This document shows positions 1 to 8,998 of a DNA stretch of 19,681 bases, in pieces (the stretch's first letter is position 1; each line of letters opens with the position of its first letter). A model generated the notes under the pieces. That model was not told where the DNA came from. It made no database searches and saw nothing but the letters and a program-made list of their open reading frames with translations. This DNA comes from Actinidia chinensis (taxonomy: Eukaryota > Streptophyta > Magnoliopsida > Ericales > Actinidiaceae), in the NCBI GenBank assembly GCA_009663005.1, contig VIGQ01002175.1, forward strand, positions 1 to 19,681, read 5' to 3'. A program made the translations under genes and the position numbers.

Positions 1-589
1 TCTATCTTGTTCGCTTCAGTTTGAGAATTGAGAGGAATAATTCTTGAGTCACCTTTATGAGTCTTTTTTTTCCAAGATCTCATCCTGTTCCATTATTCTT
101 TTTTTTTCTCTTCGTTTGAGGTTCTTTTGAACCAATTTCTTTTGGACTGGTTTGATTATTCGGATTGGTCAAGTAGTCCCCACCACGGACGAGACTACTT
201 GGCGGACTAACAAAATCATGAACACAGGACTCGTTTGTTCCAGGTATGGAGAACTATTGGTCTTTTTGGACTAGTAGTTCGGAGCCATTTAAAAAAAATA
301 AAAACGAGGAGTGAGAATGGATTTGTAGTCCAGTCCTGCCTAGTCTGGCTGCTAGTTGGCCTAATCGGGTAATAAACATGCCAGTTTTAGTCTAACCCAA
401 AAAAACATTCTGTTTTTTTAGATATGTATATTCGAATTTTTCCTCGCAGTGGTGTTTGGTTGGCCTGTGATGAGAAACCAAATATTAAACGGTTGACTAC
501 CCTGTTTTAGTCATGTTTTTAGATATTTTTTTTTATTCAATCCAAGTTAATTAAATGGAAATAATGAAGTCACCATAAAAGCTACTCAT
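1..589. other. Intergenic or intronic T-rich stretch, no gene recognised
   Basis: No open frame of useful length is seen on either strand. The plus strand is T-rich, as plant introns and UTRs often are. Related short motifs recur (GGACTGG, GACTAGT, AGTAGTC, TTTTAGTC), including 'gttttagtc' at about 383 and 504, which hints at a decayed repeat. No terminal inverted repeats or target duplication could be fixed. Confidence 0.4.
170..201. repeat. Short perfect inverted repeat
   Basis: CAAGTAGTC at 170-178 is the exact reverse complement of GACTACTTG at 193-201, giving a 9-bp stem with a 14-nt loop. No T-run follows that would suggest a terminator. It is probably part of a decayed foldback repeat. 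Confidence 0.5.
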
Positions 590-1190
590 CATATGAGAAG
601 GACACGATGCTGGCTCACACAGGTCTCCAAGAACCAAATGCTCTGAGTTTTGGGGATTCTGTTGTTTGAAAAGTTTGGTTTGGTGGTGTGGATGAAGGCT
701 GGTTCGTTAATGGAGACGTAGTTGATTTGTCTTGATTGATATTCTTTAATTTGTGCGCTTTAGGGGGATTTGTGGGTTGATGTGCTCAAGAGAGTCTTCT
801 TCTGGTGTAGATTTCCCATTATAGGTACTCTTGTGTTATTTGGCATGTATGTCTATGATTATTTCACTCTTTCCCTTTTCCTGTATGTTTAGTTTATTGT
901 TCATTGTATGTATCTGTTTATGAAGCTGGTTTTCATTAGATTCTGCCCCTTGATTTTGGGTATGAATTTAGAGTTTGGAAGTGGGATTTGGTGCAAGCTT
1001 TCAAGTGGGTTCATTGGCACAGGTGGGTAGTAGTTTGATCTAATTCTGTTGAACATTCAGAATCTGGAATAGGCACAAGAATTGCGCGAAAGAAGGATCT
1101 GTCTAACGAAAATAAGAATTGTTCCCCCCATCATGAAAAAGGGGAATTACTGCCAATATCTTATCAATTAGAAATAAACTTCTGGAATTT
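590..1190 (+). other. Weak exon candidates of an unrecognised plus-strand gene
   Basis: Three short pieces read like coding sequence. At about 613-690 the frame gives AHTGLQEPNALSFGDSV. At about 766-823 a TTTAG acceptor-like site is followed by LWVDVLKRVFFWCRFPI and then an AG|GTACTC donor-like site. At about 1056-1190 the frame reads SGIGTRIARKKDLSNENKN. The pieces are separated by T-rich sequence, which would fit introns. I could not join them with consistent phases and recognise no family. They may be chance frames or remnants of one gene. Confidence 0.2.
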
Positions 1191-1337
1191 TTTCACTTGT
1201 GAAAGCCTGTTGTTTCTTATTAATATTGCAAGTCGGGGAGGGGCGAGCAGAAAACTTGAGTTCGGATTAAATTGGTGCCTATTTTTTTGTATTTATTATC
1301 TATTATAAAAAATAAAAAAAATGATGAAGTCAAGGTT

Positions 1338-1355
1338 CCCCCCCCCCCCCCCCCC
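1338..1355. repeat. Poly-C tract (18 C)
   Basis: An uninterrupted run of 18 cytosines. It is followed at 1367-1379 by the near-palindrome AACCCG-A-CGGGTT. Length in such runs is easily miscalled. The glycine-rich minus-strand frame across it is a by-product of the run. Confidence 0.9.
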
Positions 1356-1420
1356 AATAACAAGATAACCCGACGGGTTTTTTGAATGCGGTGACCCGTG
1401 ACCCGGTTCATTTTAGGTGA

Positions 1421-1603
1421 TCACTTCGCTACTTTCACCGAGGGTACAAAAGTCCACGATGCTGAAACCCGCTGCCAGACCGTGGCTTCCTCCACAATCT
1501 GAAGAACACCAGACGCATTACGGTGACAAGATGTAACTAAGGTACGAGCACACGAATCAACGTAGGACCAATTTGAGCCATTTCGGCAATTCAATAAAAA
1601 CAT
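1421..1603 (-). other. Isolated minus-strand open frame, possible exon
   Basis: A 60-codon frame whose middle looks protein-like (WSYVDSCARTLVTSCHRNAS, then GVLQIVEEATVWQRVSA). It ends at a TGA just before the GC-rich, poly-C-flanked stretch at 1338-1420. It lies downstream of the minus-strand exon chain at 2388-3253, so it could be a far 3' exon of that gene, but no linking exons or phases were found. Another frame of the same strand also reads FSIVDFCTLGESSEVIT, which weakens the call. No family recognised. Confidence 0.2.
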
Positions 1604-1619
1604 GAATGAATGATAATAC

Positions 1620-2349
1620 TATCACTATAGTAAGTTACTTCGAATCAGTGTCTGGACAACACCAGAAGAGAGAGAGATGGAACTGTTTTTAAAACTATCT
1701 CAAAAACATTGAGGATATATCCAATCAAATCCGCACTCTGGTATTTCTATAGTTGCATGTATATTTGGAAAATAAAACCTCAATGGAGGAGGAAGAAAAA
1801 GAAAATATAAATCAAGCAAATATACAAAAACTGTGGTTATATAAACCTTGAGAAACCCATATAGAGAGAAGCAAACTTCCCTGCTAATTAATATCCTTGA
1901 ACAATGTCATGAGCAGTCTAGAAATGAGAATACGATCGTGCTTTACCCAAGTAAATCGCTTCTGCTCCTCCCTGTTCTCCTTAGTTGCTCCATTTCAACC
2001 CACCATGAGAGCTTCGTGATTGGCGTCTATGCACCAAATCAAACAATCAATAGTAAGAAATCAACTTATGTCACCCTTGTTTTCCAAACCACGTTTTATT
2101 AGTTGCAATGGCATTATCTAGGCTTGGCATATCCAAAGGCTCCGTCTATATATGATGTGTGTTTACAAATGAAGGGATTCGGCCTCAATTATTCATAGGG
2201 AATAGCTCAAATTACGATTTCGTAGTTTCAGTGTGTATTCACCACCAATTTAGGATTCTGTATCATGATAAATTTGAAATGGCTATTTACTATGAGTGGT
2301 TTGAAATCTTCATAGTAAGAATTGTAGTTGCCACCAGGGATCCATTAAA
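1620..2349. other. No gene seen
   Basis: AT-rich sequence. The two plus-strand frames here (1848-2102 and 2159-2380) have no recognisable domain. The second runs into a TA microsatellite and translates it as an isoleucine-tyrosine tail. Confidence 0.5.
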
Positions 2350-2369
2350 ATATATATATATATATATAT
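2350..2369. repeat. (TA)n microsatellite
   Basis: Ten TA units flanked by A and T runs. It lies just beyond the 3'-most exon of the minus-strand gene model. Confidence 0.9.
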
Positions 2370-2387
2370 TTTCCAAATAATCTTTAC

Positions 2388-3253
2388 TCTACTTTTACAA
2401 GCATCCTCGAATACTTGACGATATGAGAACATGTACTGCTTTCCCCAATCATCTGATTCAGCTGATATCTAGCATGGATAAAAAAAGTAGGAATTAATTT
2501 AAATCTATATATCGATTCTATCATGAAGAGACGAGAGAGAGATGCTTACATCTTGACATAAGGAAAATCACTGTCAATACCATAGTAGCTGACATTGCAG
2601 TCTTACCACTGTCCCCAAAACAAATCAGATTAGAAAAAATGATTGACTAGATAATGAAAAAAAAAAACCGAAGCACTTACTGCACTTGGACCTTCTGAAG
2701 ACAAGTAACACGGGGCTTCCTTTGCTCAGTTTTACTTGCCTCAGCCACTAGCATTGCTTGTCTTGTATATGTGCTCATGTCGATGCACCAAGTATACCAC
2801 ACCTTAAGTCGCAAATCGCGATGAGGTGAAGAAAGAGTTAAATAAGAATATTAAGTAGCTCAGCTCATATATTATAGCTAGAAACTATCCTGCACCAATT
2901 TCACATGGCATGCCTAAGGACACTTTAGAGCCGGCTTAATTTGTAAAGGTTTCTCAATAGAAAAGTATTTTGTCTATCATTGTTCATGAAATTGCAAAAT
3001 ATTCTGGTACTTTACAAGCCAGCATGAGATCCAACCAAATGAATGCCCCAGTTTGCTTTCTCTCCTCTGTGGTGAAGGTGCGTTTTAAACTCCCGTCAGT
3101 CTCATGAATGCAAGATAAGGAAATTGTATTAAGCGACAGTGCAATAACTTAATCAGTAATCACATTAAAAAACAACAACCTATCACCATTGTTTGCAAGT
3201 CTCAGTCCACATGGAAAACTATCACCGTATGAACGCTTAATGTACCAAGGACC
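2388..3253 (-). CDS. Partial multi-exon protein-coding gene, family not recognised
   Basis: Four minus-strand exons keep one open phase across three GT-AG introns. Exon A, about 3011-3105, reads TDGSLKRTFTTEERKQTGAF then IWLDLMLACK and ends AAA|GTACC (phase 0). Exon B, 2681-2802, begins VWYTWCIDMSTYTRQAMLVA, ends VTCLQKVQV+CA and has a GTAAGTG donor (phase 2). Exon C, 2550-2608, follows a TTTTGGGGACAG acceptor and reads GKTAMSATMVLTVIFLMSR with a GTAAGC donor (phase 1); its MVLTVIFL stretch is hydrophobic. Exon D, 2388-2461, reads ESDDWGKQYMFSYRQVFEDA then CKSR. A likely earlier exon, about 3187-3253, follows ACTCTATAG and reads PWYIKRSYGDSFPCGLRLAN; its junction to exon A was not resolved. 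Start, stop and family are unknown. The matching phases at three junctions are the main support. It may be a broken copy. Confidence 0.5.
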
Positions 3254-3910
3254 CTATAGAGTGGATCCCTAAATTAGTAGTGCATTGTACAAGGCAGGGA
3301 AAATGGCTGTTTACATGTCAAAATTGATGAAGAGAAATGCAGGTAGCAATTCAGACAAAACCAAGAACGGCTATATCTGATCCGAGAAGAAATGTAATAA
3401 GTCGGAACAGCAATTCAATTCCGTGTCTAGTCAACAGCTAGCAAAAAAGGAGCACAAAATCCCCCGAAGGGTACCAAAAAGGATCTGATAGCTTGTCAAA
3501 AAGGTATTTACATACTTTCGGACATATACCATGCCATAAAAAGTATTTGTCCCATACACAAAAGGGTCCCAAAAACGATCACATCCAAATCTTGTATTTA
3601 AAACTTAAACTATCTGTTAACACAATCATGACAGTATAAAACAAAAAAGAGAAAAGAACAAAGACTGTGAATGAGTTAAATTGTTAGTATATATTAAACT
3701 CTCTTTTCCGTGGCTCAAGTTCCAACACGTTTTCAATATGATAACGATCTAACCACCAAAAAATTCTCATAGAAGATCATTAAAAGATTGAATATCTTTC
3801 CTGAAATACTTGCTTTAGCATCATGAGTTCACGAAACTCAAAGAAAAAACACTAGTAAAGTGGAAAGGGGACAATATTCGATGATATATACTGGCCCGCA
3901 ATAAGTTACA
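3254..3910. other. Probable intron or intergenic sequence
   Basis: No coding-like frame was found on either strand. If the exon groups on both sides belong to one minus-strand gene, this is intronic; otherwise it separates two gene fragments. Confidence 0.35.
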
Positions 3911-4297
3911 GAGGCATAATCACATACACGCCTACAAGTTCACATCTGAAGCAAGAAAAGAGTTCGACTTTCATTTTATTTGTATGAATTGAAGAATTTG
4001 GAAACGACAATTCATCAGGAAGGTTATCTCCACTTGAACTTCCAAACGTCCCAGGCCTAAATAAGAAAAATGAAGTAAATTTTAATAAAGAATGACGGGC
4101 ATCTTCAGTAGAGCATTGAGAAAATCTTAAGTCGAAACTTCCCACAAAAAGAAGTTTTACTGAAAATTTCAAGCATTCAGCAATCTCATACCACTGAATT
4201 GTATAGAAATCACGCATTACCACAGAAGAGGAGTATGAAAATTACAGAAGTCACCTCGAAGTTCTTCATCTAGTAAAATCCTTCCTGTTGCGTCATC
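3911..4297 (-). CDS. Upstream exon candidates, possibly of the same unrecognised gene
   Basis: The clearest exon, about 3911-4056, follows a CTTATTTAG acceptor and reads PGTFGSSSGDNLPDELSFPN then SSIHTNKMKVELFSCF. It is serine-rich and stays open to a possible CCTCT|GTAACTT donor. A short piece at 4161-4193 (WYEIAECLKFS) has an ATTCAG acceptor and a TTTTCA|GTAAAAC donor. A third, about 4255-4297, reads DDATGRILLDEELR, ends GAG|GTGACTT and abuts the 17-base C run, whose true length would set its frame. The phases of these pieces do not all join cleanly: the third into the second meets a stop. An indel or a missed splice site is therefore implied. No family recognised; membership in the same gene as 2388-3253 is inferred from strand and order. 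Confidence 0.35.
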
Positions 4298-4313
4298 CCC
4301 CCCCCCCCCCCCC
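4297..4313. repeat. Poly-C tract (17 C)
   Basis: An uninterrupted run of 17 cytosines touching the upstream edge of the DDATGRILLDEELR exon candidate. Its length is probably unreliable. Confidence 0.9.
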
Positions 4314-4330
4314 AATCCGCTAAACATTGT

Positions 4331-4433
4331 TAGACGTGTTTGGATCGTGCAGTTGGCGATTTCTTAAGAAGAGCCTTCTGCTAATTTCTAGTAAATTCCT
4401 CTGCCTGATTCCTTTAAGAAGATCACCAAAGTT
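4331..4433. repeat. Possible truncated MITE copy
   Basis: GTGTTTGGATCGTGCAGTTG at about 4336 closely resembles the left end of the next element (GTGTTGGATCGTGGACGTTG at about 4446). 'gatcaccaaag' at about 4422 resembles that element's right end. It could be a second, eroded copy lying in tandem. Confidence 0.3.
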
Positions 4434-4441
4434 TACCATTT

Positions 4442-4582
4442 AGGCTGTGTTGGATCGTGGACGTTGGCGAGAAAAAGAAATGGAAATGAAAAAGTTAGAC
4501 AATCACACACTGTGAATCATCTACCTTTTCCATTTCTTTTCTTTTAACTCACTAAATCTTGATCCAAAGCCAAACACAGGCC
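4442..4582. mobile_element. Short MITE-like foldback element
   Basis: The left end AGGCTGTGTTGGATCGTGG and the reverse complement of the right end, AGGCCTGTGTTTGGCTTTGG, are imperfect terminal inverted repeats. Inner arms also pair: 'aagaaatggaaatgaaaaag' near 4475 with 'ccttttccatttctttt' near 4522. At about 140 bp with no coding capacity it fits a non-autonomous DNA transposon. The superfamily is not assignable because no convincing target duplication was seen. It would lie in an intron if the minus-strand gene extends this far. Confidence 0.55.
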
Positions 4583-4619
4583 TTCTTGAATTCGTAATAC
4601 TTACTGATGATGCTGAAAA

Positions 4620-5454
4620 TTGGAAAAAGAAGATTAATCGGAAAATTACAGGAAGTTGGACAGTAATGGTTGCATTTGCGTTCTATATAAAGATTCAGCC
4701 CTAATTAACTGTTATTCGGAACTTGGGAAGAATGAAAAAAAGTTATGGAGTCCAACAGATTTAACATTTTTTTTTTTGTTTCTTTTCCCTCTACAACTCC
4801 CTCCCAAATCTTCCCTCCAATGAAGCCTAAATGCATCAAATGGGAGGAATATATACTTTTCAAAAAAAAAACAACCGGCGAATCGTGAACGAACCGAGAA
4901 CAAAGAATAAGAAAGTTTTGTTGTTTTTTTCCTCTAATTACATTTTTTTAAATTCTTTCCTCAAGATACTTTTTTACACTATTCATGAGGGAAGGATTGA
5001 AAAAAAAAAAAAAGTTACCTACGTGGGAAACGGAAACAGACCGGAATCATAAAAAATCAAAAACGTCCAATTTAACCTACGTGAAAACCGAACTCAAAAA
5101 AGGGTCTAATTCTAATTGTACAAGATGTTAGCAAGATCTAATACCGTAAACATGTTAAACCGAATATCTAACTTTCACGCCCAAAACCCAAATAGCCAAT
5201 TTGTTCTTTATTCTTTTTTTTGGAGCAAAACATTGGTTTTAGATCTTCAAATTCGAAATAAAACCCAACTTCACTCCAATTCCAAAAGAAAATAAGCACA
5301 TGTGCATACTTACAGCACAAAGTAAAATAAGAAGCCAATATAATATCAAATTGAGAAACAAGAAACAAAATAATAGCGGTACGGACAAGATATGTAATAG
5401 ATTACATAAATTTCATCGCTAAAAAATCAAGATAACTCGAAAAATATTCCATTA
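4620..5454. other. No gene seen
   Basis: AT-rich with many A and T runs. The open frames here (4712-4903 minus, 4831-5052 plus, 5168-5368 minus) are low-complexity and carry no recognisable motif. On the minus strand, 4700-4830 is purine-rich and could be a 5' leader of the gene below it, but nothing confirms this. Confidence 0.5.
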
Positions 5455-5569
5455 AATATAATAGAAAGAACAATGAAAAGGCATTTTATTCCTCAGCTCT
5501 TACTCAAATATAATACAAATTATAACCTAAATAGCAAGGTAATCAATTTTAAATATTCTAATTTCAGCA
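5455..5569 (-). repeat. TRIM-like LTR, left copy
   Basis: Aligns with 6021-6127 through shared blocks 'actcaaatat', 'tacaaattataac', 'aaatattc' and 'atttcagca'. It is followed by the decayed polypurine tract 'gccccctagtacaagct'. In element orientation this is the 3' LTR. Confidence 0.65.
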
Positions 5570-5681
5570 ATGCCCCCTAGTACAAGCTGAGGCGAAGATA
5601 TCGACTAGCCCCCAGCTAACAGATACGATTGCAAGCCAATAAGGGGCGGGTAGACGGCACAGACCGGCCCACATCTAACCA

Positions 5682-5861
5682 ATGTGAAAAATTCAACCAA
5701 GCCTCTGGCAGTGTGGCCACACGCCAAACACGCGAATTTACAGATATAGGGTAACGTGGAACAACCATGGCTATATGAAAAAATTCAACACGCCCCCCGC
5801 ACATGTGGCACATGTCAAACACGCGGATTAAGGACATAGGGAAACGTGAGCACCGAATGGC
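5682..5861. repeat. Internal ~90-bp tandem duplication, first element
   Basis: Units 5682-5772 and 5773-5861 share 'gaaaaattcaac', a 'gtgtgg.caca' or 'catgtggcacatg' block, 'aaacacgcg', 'catagggaaacgtg' or 'tatagggtaacgtg', and 'atggct'. The same arrangement recurs in the second element, so the duplication predates the array. Confidence 0.65.
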
Positions 5862-6006
5862 TGGTGCCGATGTCTGGGACATGAGGTTGTGGCTGCGCGC
5901 GGATGAAGACTTTCTACGCATGGGGAATGGAGGTTAAAGCCGGACAATATTCCCGCGGACAAAAGCATGACGGCGGCGGAAGCGGAGGATGCTGACCAAG
6001 AGTAAG

Positions 6007-6020
6007 GGCTCTGATACCAA
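6007..6020 (-). promoter_or_regulatory. Primer binding site, first TRIM-like unit
   Basis: The reverse complement reads TTGGTATCAGAGCC, the usual plant tRNA-iMet PBS, directly inside the middle LTR. Confidence 0.75.
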
Positions 6021-6127
6021 ATAGAAATAATAGAAAGGCTTAATGTTATCCTCCAGCTCTACTCAAATATTAATACAAATTATAACTAAATTGCGAAGTA
6101 AATCATTCTAAATATTCAATTTCAGCA
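6021..6127 (-). repeat. TRIM-like LTR, shared middle copy
   Basis: 107 bp between a PBS (6007-6020) and a polypurine tract (6128-6140). It serves as 5' LTR of the left unit and 3' LTR of the right unit. It starts TGCTGAAATTG on the minus strand. Confidence 0.7.
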
Positions 6128-6234
6128 CTCCCCTCAAGCTGAGCGAAGATTATCGCGAGCCAAGCTTACAAGATCGATTGCCCAGCAATAAGGGGCGGGG
6201 GTAGACTGCCACAAGACGCCGGCCAATCTAACCA

Positions 6235-6418
6235 ATGTTGAAAAAATTCAACAGCTCTAGCACGTGTGGACACACGCCAAACACGAGAATACAGATATAG
6301 GGTAAAGTGAGAACAAACATGGCTATATGAAAAAAATTCAACACGCCCCCCCGCCACATGTGGCACATGTCAAAACAAGCGGGGATACGGAATAGGGAAA
6401 CGTGAGAACAGACATGGA
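6235..6418. repeat. Internal ~90-bp tandem duplication, second element
   Basis: Units 6235-6322 and 6323-6418 correspond to those at 5682-5861: 'gaaaaaattcaac', 'acgtgtgg.cacac' or 'acatgtggcacatgtc', 'atagggtaaagtgagaacaaacatgg' or 'atagggaaacgtgagaacagacatgg' (quoted in part). Confidence 0.65.
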
Positions 6419-6564
6419 TGTGTTGCGACTGTTTGGGGACATGAGGTTGTGGCTGCGCGCGGATGACTTTCTACGCAAGGGAAATGGTGGTTAAAGGATC
6501 GGACACTATTCCGGCAACCGCAGAGCGGCGGCGAAAGCGGAGGAGGCTCTGACCAAGGTAATGT

Positions 6565-6578
6565 GGCTCTGATACCAA
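6565..6578 (-). promoter_or_regulatory. Primer binding site, second TRIM-like unit
   Basis: A second exact TTGGTATCAGAGCC on the minus strand, next to the right LTR copy. Confidence 0.75.
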
Positions 6579-6665
6579 ATAGAAATAATAGAAAGGCCTT
6601 AATTTTCTTCCTCCAGCTTACTCAATAATAAACAAATTATAACCTAAGTTAGGAAGTGAATAAAA
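6579..6665 (-). repeat. TRIM-like LTR, right copy, truncated or diverged
   Basis: Matches the middle LTR through 'agaaataatagaaaggc' and 'acaaattataacctaa'. It then runs into A-rich sequence and lacks the TTCAGCA end, so the insertion boundary is lost. Confidence 0.6.
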
Positions 6666-7635
6666 AAAAATAAAGAGAAATAAACTTAAGGTCAACAGAC
6701 CTATTATAGGATGAATAGATTAGCAATTTCCTACATGAATTTAGGAAACAAAATCTTCTAATTCCTATAAATATTCAATGGTATATTTGATATTTGCGGA
6801 ATTCAGCTTAATGAAGGCAAAAAATAAAATACAATTGGAGAAAAAATTTGGACTAGACAAAAAAATTAGAGCCCAAAGTAAAATTGAGTTAGGCTTGGCC
6901 TGAAGGTATTGGACAACCCGTAAACGAAGCCCGAGTTGTATTGTGTATATGTATAATAATATTGCGATAAAAGGTATACATGCAGTTATTCAATATTTAT
7001 TGATTAATTTTCAATAAGGGTTTTTGATATAGTTTTTTGGAGATAATTAATTTGTATCCGATCACATGATTTTTTCCGCATATTCATAGAAGGTGTAAAT
7101 ACGAATGATTTGAAACATCACAAGTAAATTTTAAATGATGAATTTAGTTAAACTGCTGAGAATAGTGTTTATTACGAGACATTTGATGGTCCAAATTTAC
7201 TTAGGCCCAAACCAAGGCCAAGGTTAAGCTGGGGCAGACTGGGTTGAGCCAGGCTCAGGTCGTCAATTTTTTGAGATTTTGTAAATTTAGTGGAGCCCAA
7301 GAGTATACCGGAGGGGAATTAGACATGGATACCATCGAATGATTTTATTTTTTAGAAACATTATTTTTTCTATGTAAAAATAATTAATTTAAACTTGGTT
7401 AGAAAAAGAAATGAAGTATCCTCGTATTTAGTTTTAAAGTGATTTCTTGGGCTCAATTTCCCATTTGGTAAGTATGAACATTTTATAATCAGGGGGAATG
7501 ATTACCTAAAAAAAAGAAAACTGTACTAAAAAATCCGAGATCAATAAAATTAAAGCATCATTTAAACCAAATAATGCGTCTCTTGAGGGAGCTTCGAATT
7601 GACAAACCATTTTCATCTCAGGTAAGGAGTTTATT
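6666..7635. other. No gene seen
   Basis: AT-rich sequence with islands of GGCC- and GGCTTGG-rich words around 6890-6930 and 7200-7260, typical of decayed plant repeats. The plus-strand frame that starts at 7574 overlaps the better minus-strand exon candidate at 7636-7750. Confidence 0.45.
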
Positions 7636-7750
7636 TTATTCGATCATCCCAAAATACGAATACCTTTTAGGGCAAAAAAAACTAAACGGATCGCTCTCTG
7701 TTACACCCATGGCATTCTCATCACGCCAATCATTTTCTTCCCCAAAAGCT
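7636..7750 (-). CDS. Isolated exon candidate, unrecognised
   Basis: On the minus strand a good acceptor, a T-rich tract ending TTTTTGTTGCAG, opens a frame of 37 codons ending in TAA. It reads AFGEENDWRDENAMGVTESD then PFSFFCPKRYSYFGMIE. Acidic, mixed composition rather than low complexity suggests real coding sequence, either a last exon or one continuing by a missed donor. No upstream exon was found in the AT-rich DNA to its right, and no family is recognised. It could be a fragment captured by a transposon. Confidence 0.3.
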
Positions 7751-7789
7751 CTGCAACAAAAACGAAATATTAACAATTAAGTTGGCCTG

Positions 7790-8379
7790 GGGTTTGCTAT
7801 ATCATTTTTTTTTATAACGATATTAAGAAATACATAATTGAGTTGTAAGCCGATACGACTCACTAAGCGATTTGTAATTAATATTAGATACAATATTACT
7901 TAATATTGTAATCAAATTATTTATTATTTAAATAATATCTTTAAATTAGTGCAACAATACCTAAAATTTTACTGATGTCACTTTGATTTTTCATATATTA
8001 ATTTTCTCAATTTCGTATCTGATATATCCGATAGTTTTATATGCGTCCTTTTCTAATTAAATGAGTTCCTTTTATGTTTTTTATTATTACAAAAAAGGGT
8101 CTTACATTTTATTTAGTCTTTGAGAGTGGTAGTGGATTCCGATTCATGTAAAATTCTAAAAAAATTACTTTCATTCAACTCAATAAAGCAGGATGAATTA
8201 AAATTCAATAAGTACAATATCAAATTTCAAAACAAGGCAAAATATGTTCCCCAAAGGCCAACATAGAGTTGCAAACCAAATGAGAGTTTAATATTTGGGG
8301 AAAAAAGGCATTTTGCAGCACAACACTATTGTATGATCCGATCGAAAGGAAATCAAGATTTAACTAGATATCATTAAAG
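7790..8379. other. No gene seen
   Basis: Strongly AT-rich, with no open frame of note and no repeat ends recognised. Confidence 0.5.
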
Positions 8380-8629
8380 AGGCTCGTTTGGATGCGAGGA
8401 ATGGGAGAGTTGTACTTTTAGGGGCCCCGTTTGGCTAGAGGATATGCCCACGGAGGTTGGATAATTGTGGGGTGACCTAAACCCCTAACTAAAAGTATCG
8501 GGGGTAAGGGGGTTGGGGGATAAGAGTGGGTTTAAAAAAGCATCTAAAGAGAAACAAAATGTATTAATTTATATATATATATATATATTATATATTATCT
8601 AAAAATAAAAAAATATTTTTAATACTAAA

Positions 8630-8668
<39 letters not shown>

Positions 8669-8962
8669 CCTCCACCTTGATCCACCCATCAAAAAGTATC
8701 CAACAAGTAAAAGTTTATTCCCCTCCAAAAGTTATCTCCCTCTAAAATTTATCCTCCCTCTAAAGGGTTATCCCCTTCATATCCTCCAGCCAAACGGGCC
8801 CTAGAGGGGGGCATAATTGTTGGAGAGGGATACTTTAAACATGTTTGGCTATTTTTTGAAGAGTGGATAAGGGTGGCGGATAAGGAAGAAAATATTATAT
8901 AAAGAGAAACAAAATATAAAATATTAGTTATTAAAAATATATATTTTATTGTTCTCTTCTTC

Positions 8963-8998
<36 letters not shown>

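Larger units (their letters stand above)
5455..6665 (-). mobile_element. Tandem TRIM-like LTR array (LTR-internal-LTR-internal-LTR)
   Basis: Three copies of a ~85-115 bp LTR-like sequence (5455-5569, 6021-6127, 6579-about 6665) alternate with two internal regions of about 440-450 bp. On the minus strand each internal region starts with the PBS TTGGTATCAGAGCC (6007-6020 and 6565-6578), complementary to initiator methionine tRNA in plant retroelements. Each ends in a purine-rich tract, AGCTTGAGGGGAG (6128-6140) or its decayed version at 5570-5588. The LTR begins TGCTGAAATT. The internals have no gag or pol motif and are full of indels. Size and lack of coding match TRIM/SMART-type non-autonomous LTR elements. 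The shared middle LTR suggests unequal recombination between copies. No flanking target duplication was found, and the rightmost LTR lacks its TTCAGCA end. Confidence 0.7.

Noticed and set aside
1220..1411. Glycine-rich minus-strand frame
   Set aside because: The glycine run is only the 18-base C tract read in reverse. No motif flanks it.
5616..5921. A 101-codon minus-strand frame, and a similar 66-codon one at 6166-6366
   Set aside because: They lie in the internal regions of the TRIM-like units. The frame is not kept between the two copies, so they are chance frames.
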